From positions 1 to 64,000 of the forward strand of contig URAM01000006.1 in NCBI GenBank assembly GCA_900545815.1: a stretch of 64,000 bases of DNA. The letters run 5' to 3'. This stretch comes from an uncultured Eubacteriales bacterium (GTDB lineage: Bacteria; Bacillota; Clostridia; Oscillospirales; Oscillospiraceae). Position numbers and translations under genes: made by a program. Below are positions 60,014 to 64,000 of the stretch, piece after piece (within the stretch, counting starts at the first letter, position 1; each line of letters opens with the position of its first letter). The notes below the pieces were generated by a model that saw only the letters and a list, made by a program, of their open reading frames with translations, did not search any database and was not told the origin of the DNA.

Positions 60014-60039
60014 GCCGGATCTTTGTACAAAGATCCGGC
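60014..60039. promoter_or_regulatory. 26-bp perfect palindrome in the dnaA leader
   Basis: GCCGGATCTTTG-TA-CAAAGATCCGGC reads identically on both strands. It starts about 20 nt after the predicted dnaA transcription start and ends 22 nt before the start codon. In RNA it would be a 12-bp hairpin without a T-run, so not a terminator; it could be a translational control stem or a protein-binding site. Confidence 0.6.
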
Positions 60040-60067
60040 AGAAAAAAAGAATAAAAACACAGCTTAA

Positions 60068-60096
60068 AGTATAACATAAAATACCCTCTCTTACAA
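60068..60096 (-). promoter_or_regulatory. dnaA promoter
   Basis: TTGTAA (60096-60091) and TATACT (60073-60068), spacing 17 bp on the minus strand. In the rest of the 59992-60494 spacer I see no good DnaA boxes, only this promoter, the leader palindrome and the rpmH promoter. Confidence 0.72.
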
Positions 60097-60352
60097 GGTA
60101 TACATCTAAAAAATAGAAAGTCATAGCGGAAAGAAAATCTGCCGCAGGCAGGGTTTTACTCCAGACTTTGCGCATCAACAGGTGGGAAATGGACGGAGAA
60201 GGGGCGGCGCATGGATGCTTCATGGCGTGTTTTGATCCTTTTCCGGAGGATATTGTTTCTATGACAGTTGTGTTCCCTTATCGCTCCAACCGCAATATAT
60301 GGTATCCTATCCCAAAACAGCCCTGAGAAAGAAAAATATTGTGAATTTTCTG

Positions 60353-60382
60353 TTGACAGAGACAAAAAGTATCGTTTATAAT
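60353..60382 (+). promoter_or_regulatory. rpmH-rnpA promoter
   Basis: TTGACA (60353-60358) and TATAAT (60377-60382), both perfect consensus, spacing 18 bp. The leader is about 105 nt. Confidence 0.88.
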
Positions 60383-60494
60383 GACAAATGCGTTATCAGC
60401 TCTCTTTTGGGAGCCTTGCGCCTAAATTGTGTTGGCTACGGTCGGGTATCTGTTCCCGGCTTGTTGAGCAAGATAACTATCGGAGGTGTAATTC

Positions 60495-60635
60495 ATGGCA
60501 ACCAAACGTACCTACCAGCCCAAAAAGCTTCATGGTCAGAAAGTACACGGCTTCCGCAAGAGAATGTCCACCAAGAATGGTCGGAAAGTCCTTGCCCGCC
60601 GCCGCGCCAAGGGCCGCGCTAGACTGTCTTACTGA
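60495..60635 (+). CDS. rpmH: 50S ribosomal protein L34
   Basis: 46-residue, highly basic protein: RTYQPKKLHGQKVHGFRKRM then NGRKVLARRRAKGRARLSY. CGGAGGT lies upstream of the ATG. It starts the rpmH-rnpA-yidD-yidC-jag operon, divergent from dnaA as in most bacteria. Confidence 0.98.
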   Translation: MATKRTYQPKKLHGQKVHGFRKRMSTKNGRKVLARRRAKGRARLSY

Positions 60636-60788
60636 TTGACAAATGGGAACAGATCGTAAATATTGCATCTGAGGGGTGGATGATGAACAATCTTCCACCC
60701 CTGATAAGCATTTGCCGGCAAAGTGAGCCATGCGCCCTTTGCCGTGTTCCAAAAAGGAAGGATAACATTCAGTAAAGGAGTTTGTTTT

Positions 60789-61139
60789 GTGAAGTACTCC
60801 GTCTCCCTCAAATCAAATCGGGATTTCCGCCGGCTCTACAGTCGGGGGAAACAGGCCGTAGCGCCGACGATGGTGCTCTACACCCGAAAGAACCGGCTGA
60901 AGGAAAATCGGCTGGGCATTACCACTGGGAAAAAGCTGGGCAACGCCGTCACCCGAAACCGGATCCGGCGGCGCCTGCGGGAAATCTATCGTCTCCACGA
61001 GGAGGAGTTCCTGCTTGGCCGCGACCTGGTGGTAGTGGCGCGGGTGCGCAGTGCCTTTGTCAGCTATCAGACTTTGGAACGGGACTTCCTCAAGCTGGCC
61101 GGCAAGCTGGGCTTGCTCCGCCCCAAAAAACAACCCTGA
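60789..61139 (+). CDS. rnpA: Ribonuclease P protein component
   Basis: Basic protein that assists the RNase P RNA in tRNA 5' maturation. 116 residues with SLKSNRDFRRLYSRGKQ, the RNR signature region GKKLGNAVTRNRIRRRLREIYR and LLGRDLVVVAR. The start is a GTG (60789) with AAAGGAG 8 nt upstream; in-frame codons further upstream give non-family sequence. Confidence 0.96.
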   Translation: MKYSVSLKSNRDFRRLYSRGKQAVAPTMVLYTRKNRLKENRLGITTGKKLGNAVTRNRIRRRLREIYRLHEEEFLLGRDLVVVARVRSAFVSYQTLERDFLKLAGKLGLLRPKKQP

Positions 61140-61176
61140 CCGAAACCCTCCCCATTTGGAAGGAGGTAAATTTCGA

Positions 61177-61395
61177 ATGAAAAGACTGCTGCTAGGCTTG
61201 ATCTGGTTCTATCAGAAGGCCATCTCCCCCTGGTTTCCCGCCCGCTGCCGTTTCCTCCCCACCTGCTCGGAATATGCCCGAGAGGCGGTGGAAAAATACG
61301 GCCCTGCCCGTGGATCCCTGCTGGCGGCGAAGCGCCTGGCCAAGTGTCAGCCCTTTCATCGGCAGAAGTGCATAGAATATGATCCTGTTCCCTGA
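61177..61395 (+). CDS. yidD: Membrane protein insertion efficiency factor YidD
   Basis: 72-residue protein with IWFYQKAISPWFPARCRFLPTCSEYAREAVEKYG and the terminal CQPFHRQK...YDPVP, all family hallmarks including the paired Cys. An N-terminal amphipathic/hydrophobic segment would associate with the membrane near YidC. GGAAGGAGG precedes the ATG at 61177. Confidence 0.96.
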   Translation: MKRLLLGLIWFYQKAISPWFPARCRFLPTCSEYAREAVEKYGPARGSLLAAKRLAKCQPFHRQKCIEYDPVP

Positions 61396-61481
61396 AGCGG
61401 AAGGGTTCCATCCCCCTCTTCCGGAGGGTGCGGTGGAATGAACGCATTCACGACCTACGCCCAAGGAGAGCGAGAAAAACT

Positions 61482-62891
61482 ATGACTGCTATTTTACAAG
61501 TATTCGGTACCTTCCTATTGTGGCTGTATAAGATCTGCGGCGGCAGCTATGCCCTGGCTCTGATCGTGTTTACCCTGCTGACGAAAATCATTCTCTTTCC
61601 CCTGTCTTACAAAGGCAAAAAGGGCATGATGCAGATGAACACCATGCAGGCAGAGATGGCGCGGCTGCAAAAGCAATATGGCAACAACAGAGTAAAGTAC
61701 AATGAGGAAGTGCAGAAGCTGTACGAACGGGAAGGGGTCAACCCCATGAGCGGCTGCCTGTGGTCCTTCCTCCCCCTGCCCATCCTGATGGCACTGTACT
61801 ATGTCATCCGTCGTCCCATGCTCTACATGATGCATTTGACGACCGACCAGATCACCGCCGCCATCAAGGCAGTAGAGAAGCTGGGCACCTATACCCTCAG
61901 CGGCTCTGAGATCTATCAGGAAATGCAGGTCGCCGGTCTTATGTACGGTCACCAGGACGTGTTCTCTGCTGTCCAGACCGCAGTGGGGGACGGCGCATCC
62001 AAGCTGGAGATCATCAACTTCAATTTCCTGGGGCTGGATCTGTCTCAGATCCCCAAGCTCAAGTTCTGGGAAAATGGCGTGTCCTGGGCAAGCATCGGCT
62101 TGTTCCTCATCCCCATCATTGTCACCGTCCTGAACGTGGGCTACTCCAGACTGTCCCAGAAAACCAATAACTTCAACAAGAACCAGAAGGGTTCCGGCAA
62201 TGCGTCCATGGATCGCACCAACAAGATGATGCTGTTCATCATGCCGCTCATGTATCTGTGGTTCGGCTATATCATGCCCGCCGGTATGTGCGTCTACATG
62301 GCATTCAATGCTATTTTCATGGCTGTCCAGGAACTCATCTGTGCCCGTATGCTCCGTGGCAAATATGCGGAGATGGAAGCGGCTCGTCAGAAACGGTTAG
62401 AGGAAGAAAAGGAAAAGGAACGTCAGCGCAAGGCGGAGATCGCCGCTCGTCGTGCGGCGGAGGAAGAAGAACGGAAAAAGAACCGTGGGAAGAAAAAAGC
62501 AGACAAGCCCAAAAAAGCCCCCGCTCCCAAAGAGAGCCGGGTGGGGATGCGTACCTATGCCCGCGGCCGTGCTTATGACCCCAACCGCTACACTGTGACC
62601 CCTTATCACGATCCCAGTGGGAAGGTGGCTGAGGAGCCTTTGGCAGAGCCTGCGCCGGAAGAACGTCCGGAGACCTTGGCGGAACCTGTGGCTCCGGAAC
62701 AGGACGTGACCACGGCAGTGGAGACGACGGAAGTCCCCATGGCAGAACCTGATCCCGCTGAGGAGACGTCTCCGGAAACAGTGGAAGCTCCGGCAGAACC
62801 GGCTGCTGAGCCCGAGGTTGAGAAAGCCCCCAATGCAGACCAGCTCTTTGAAGCGATCCAACAGGATGCCAAGGGCGAGGACAAGGAATAA
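61482..62891 (+). CDS. yidC: Membrane protein insertase YidC/Oxa1 with long charged tail
   Basis: 469 residues. Five membrane helices of the YidC core (about 5-40, 95-115, 195-215, 250-270, 275-295), with the cytoplasmic hairpin KGKKGMMQMNTMQAEMARLQKQY and the conserved LPLPILMALYYVI. There is no lipobox Cys near the N-terminus. From about residue 305 on, a Lys/Arg/Glu-rich helical stretch leads to a Pro/Glu/Ala-rich acidic tail of about 90 residues; Bacillus SpoIIIJ is only about 260 residues. Start ATG 61482, AAGGAG upstream. Confidence 0.93.
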   Translation: MTAILQVFGTFLLWLYKICGGSYALALIVFTLLTKIILFPLSYKGKKGMMQMNTMQAEMARLQKQYGNNRVKYNEEVQKLYEREGVNPMSGCLWSFLPLPILMALYYVIRRPMLYMMHLTTDQITAAIKAVEKLGTYTLSGSEIYQEMQVAGLMYGHQDVFSAVQTAVGDGASKLEIINFNFLGLDLSQIPKLKFWENGVSWASIGLFLIPIIVTVLNVGYSRLSQKTNNFNKNQKGSGNASMDRTNKMMLFIMPLMYLWFGYIMPAGMCVYMAFNAIFMAVQELICARMLRGKYAEMEAARQKRLEEEKEKERQRKAEIAARRAAEEEERKKNRGKKKADKPKKAPAPKESRVGMRTYARGRAYDPNRYTVTPYHDPSGKVAEEPLAEPAPEERPETLAEPVAPEQDVTTAVETTEVPMAEPDPAEETSPETVEAPAEPAAEPEVEKAPNADQLFEAIQQDAKGEDKE

Positions 62892-62970
62892 CCGTTCATA
62901 GCGGGGAGTCAATCCCAATGAGCGGAACCTGCCTCCCTGCGGATGGATAGAAAGGAATGACAACTTTCTT

Positions 62971-63756
62971 ATGTTGAAGTGGATCGAAACAACGGGGAAA
63001 ACCGAACGGGACGCCCTGAATAAAGCCCTGAAAGAGCTGGGGCTGGAAGAGGACGATATTTCCATCGAAGTGATCACCCGCGCAAAGACCGGTTTTCTTG
63101 GCATCGGCAGTTGTCCGGCCAAGATCCGCGTGACCTATGAAGTACCTGACGAACCGGCTCCCGTGGCAGAGGAACCGGCTCCCACAGTGGAACCGGAAGC
63201 TCCGGCAGAGCCGATGCCTGCGGCAGAATCGGCTCCCGCCCCAACGGCGGAACCGGTGGAAGCACCTGTGGAAGCCCCAGTCATGGAGGCAGATCCGGAG
63301 CGGAAGGAAAAAATCGAAACCTTCCTGACCGGCCTGTTGGAACGGCTGGAGGTTCCGGCAGAGATCAAGCTGCAGGTCAACGAAGCTGGCATCTACCAGG
63401 TAGAACTGGTGGGCAAGAACCTGGGCGCCCTCATCGGCCGCCGCGGGGAGACTCTGGATGCCATCCAACAGCTGACCAATTATGCGGTGAATCGGGGACA
63501 GTCCAAGCGTATTCGCATTCACATTGATGCGGAGAACTATCGCGCCAAACGGGAGGAATCCCTCCAGCGTCTGGCGCGAAAGACCGCTGGCAAAGCCCTC
63601 AAGTACCGTCGGAACATGATGCTGGAACCCATGAACGCCTATGAACGTCATGTGATCCATGCAGCGCTTCAGAGCTACAACCCTGCCATCTCCACCTACT
63701 CCACCGGTACGGAACCCAACCGCCGGATCGTGGTGGTATTTGACAAAAACGTGTAA
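62971..63756 (+). CDS. jag: RNA-binding protein Jag/KhpB
   Basis: 261 residues: Jag-N domain (1-53, with AKTGFLGIGSCPAKIRV), a Pro/Ala/Glu-rich linker (about 58-105), a KH domain (about 110-185, NLGALIGRRGETLDAIQQL) and an R3H domain (about 190-255, RAKREESLQRLARKTA, MNAYERHVIHAALQ). Partner of KhpA in RNA binding and cell-envelope control in other Gram-positives. It follows yidC, the conserved spoIIIJ-jag order. Confidence 0.95.
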   Translation: MLKWIETTGKTERDALNKALKELGLEEDDISIEVITRAKTGFLGIGSCPAKIRVTYEVPDEPAPVAEEPAPTVEPEAPAEPMPAAESAPAPTAEPVEAPVEAPVMEADPERKEKIETFLTGLLERLEVPAEIKLQVNEAGIYQVELVGKNLGALIGRRGETLDAIQQLTNYAVNRGQSKRIRIHIDAENYRAKREESLQRLARKTAGKALKYRRNMMLEPMNAYERHVIHAALQSYNPAISTYSTGTEPNRRIVVVFDKNV

Positions 63757-63766
63757 TGGAATCCCC

Positions 63767-63806
63767 AAAAGACCCGCCAGCGGCTCCGGCCGTGCGGGTC
63801 TTTTTT
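63767..63806 (+). terminator. Intrinsic terminator after jag
   Basis: AAAAGACCCGC pairs with GCGGGTCTTTT (63767-63777 with 63794-63804) and continues into TTTTTT. It ends the rpmH-jag operon. Confidence 0.9.
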
Positions 63807-63838
63807 CCAATCTACAACCCCATTAGGAGGAATCCCCT

Positions 63839-64000
63839 ATGTCTACCCCCCTCTATGACGCTCTGACCCAATTTGCCGCCCAAAATCCTCTCCGTATGGC
63901 CATGCCAGGCCACAAAGGCAAACCCATCCCCGGCCTGCCAGCAGAATACGCCCGTCTGGACTTCACCGAGCTGCCCCCCACCGGCAACCTGTACGGAGAG
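63839..64000 (+). CDS. Orn/Lys/Arg decarboxylase family protein, N-terminal 54 residues (runs off the right edge)
   Basis: Start MSTPLYDALTQFAAQNPLRM, then MPGHKGKPIPGLP and DFTELPPTGNLYGE: the MPGHKG and TELP-x-(T/D)-NL signatures of PLP-dependent fold-I decarboxylases of the SpeA/CadA short type. TTAGGAGG precedes the ATG. The substrate cannot be told from this fragment. The gene begins after the jag terminator, so it is a separate unit. Confidence 0.88.
   Translation, partial: MSTPLYDALTQFAAQNPLRMAMPGHKGKPIPGLPAEYARLDFTELPPTGNLYGE

Noticed and set aside
1..64000. Defence islands, prophage, transposases, biosynthetic clusters
   Set aside because: Read through both strands for characteristic products; none found. 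The window is core genome apart from the items listed as findings.

Overview
The window reads as a contiguous chromosome segment of a low-GC-lineage (Bacillota) anaerobe of moderately high GC, most likely a clostridial gut bacterium of the Oscillospiraceae type. This is an inference from: a Gram-positive origin layout (rpmH-rnpA-yidD-yidC-jag on one side, dnaA-dnaN-S4-recF-remB-gyrB-gyrA on the other), DnaD/DnaI primosome proteins, Noc plus Soj/Spo0J with the parS sequence TGTTTCACGTGAAACA, a T-box leader before hisS-aspS, a 4-hydroxybutyrate-type CoA-transferase, frequent TTG starts and strong AGGAGG ribosome sites. No rRNA, tRNA, insertion sequence, prophage or CRISPR array was seen.

Layout. 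1-9.4 kb (minus strand): pnp (cut by the window edge), rpsO, a glycolysis block in the order trmL-pgk-tpiA-gpmI-eno, and a small membrane ORF. 9.4-10.5 kb: ilvE with candidate operators. 10.7-15.1 kb (plus): a lipid kinase, mnmE, a zinc-ribbon/Thr-Pro-Glu repeat surface protein, thiI. 15.2-26.5 kb (minus): rluD-lspA-DEAD helicase, a YczE-type membrane protein, xpt, a UBA-like membrane protein with a two-component system, malic enzyme, a DUF554 protein and an FAD oxidoreductase. 26.7-33.1 kb: CPBP protease, prmA, a hypothetical helical protein, tadA, a triple 130-bp repeat, a TraX-like protein, queG and a DRE-TIM aldolase. 33.1-34.8 kb: pyrG. 34.9-50.5 kb (plus): dnaD-like, dnaI-like, noc, soj, spo0J, mscL, rsmG, minD-like, an mgsA-like gene, T-box-hisS-aspS, gap-pyk and a CoA-transferase. 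50.5-60 kb (minus): rnhA, gyrA, gyrB, remB, recF, the S4 gene, dnaN, oriC and dnaA. 60.4-64 kb (plus): rpmH to jag and the start of an Orn/Lys/Arg decarboxylase.

The genes fall into functional sets: replication initiation and segregation (oriC, DnaA, DnaN, RecF, gyrase, DnaD/DnaI, Noc/Soj/Spo0J with two parS sites), lower glycolysis in two separate clusters (pgk-tpiA-gpmI-eno and gap-pyk), tRNA modification and charging (mnmE, thiI, trmL, tadA, queG, hisS, aspS), and membrane protein biogenesis (YidC, YidD, LspA, Jag).

The most unusual points are: a MinD-like ATPase without a visible membrane-targeting tail, followed by a methylglyoxal-synthase homologue whose catalytic residues are replaced; an oriC with TAG-type trios, a GC cluster and DnaA boxes; a 26-bp perfect palindrome in the dnaA leader; three tandem 130-bp hairpin-rich repeats after tadA; a promoter-to-terminator interval near rpsO that looks like a small RNA gene; and nested inverted repeats on the promoter of the aldolase gene. 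Most of the window is ordinary core genome, and no defence or secondary-metabolite system was seen.
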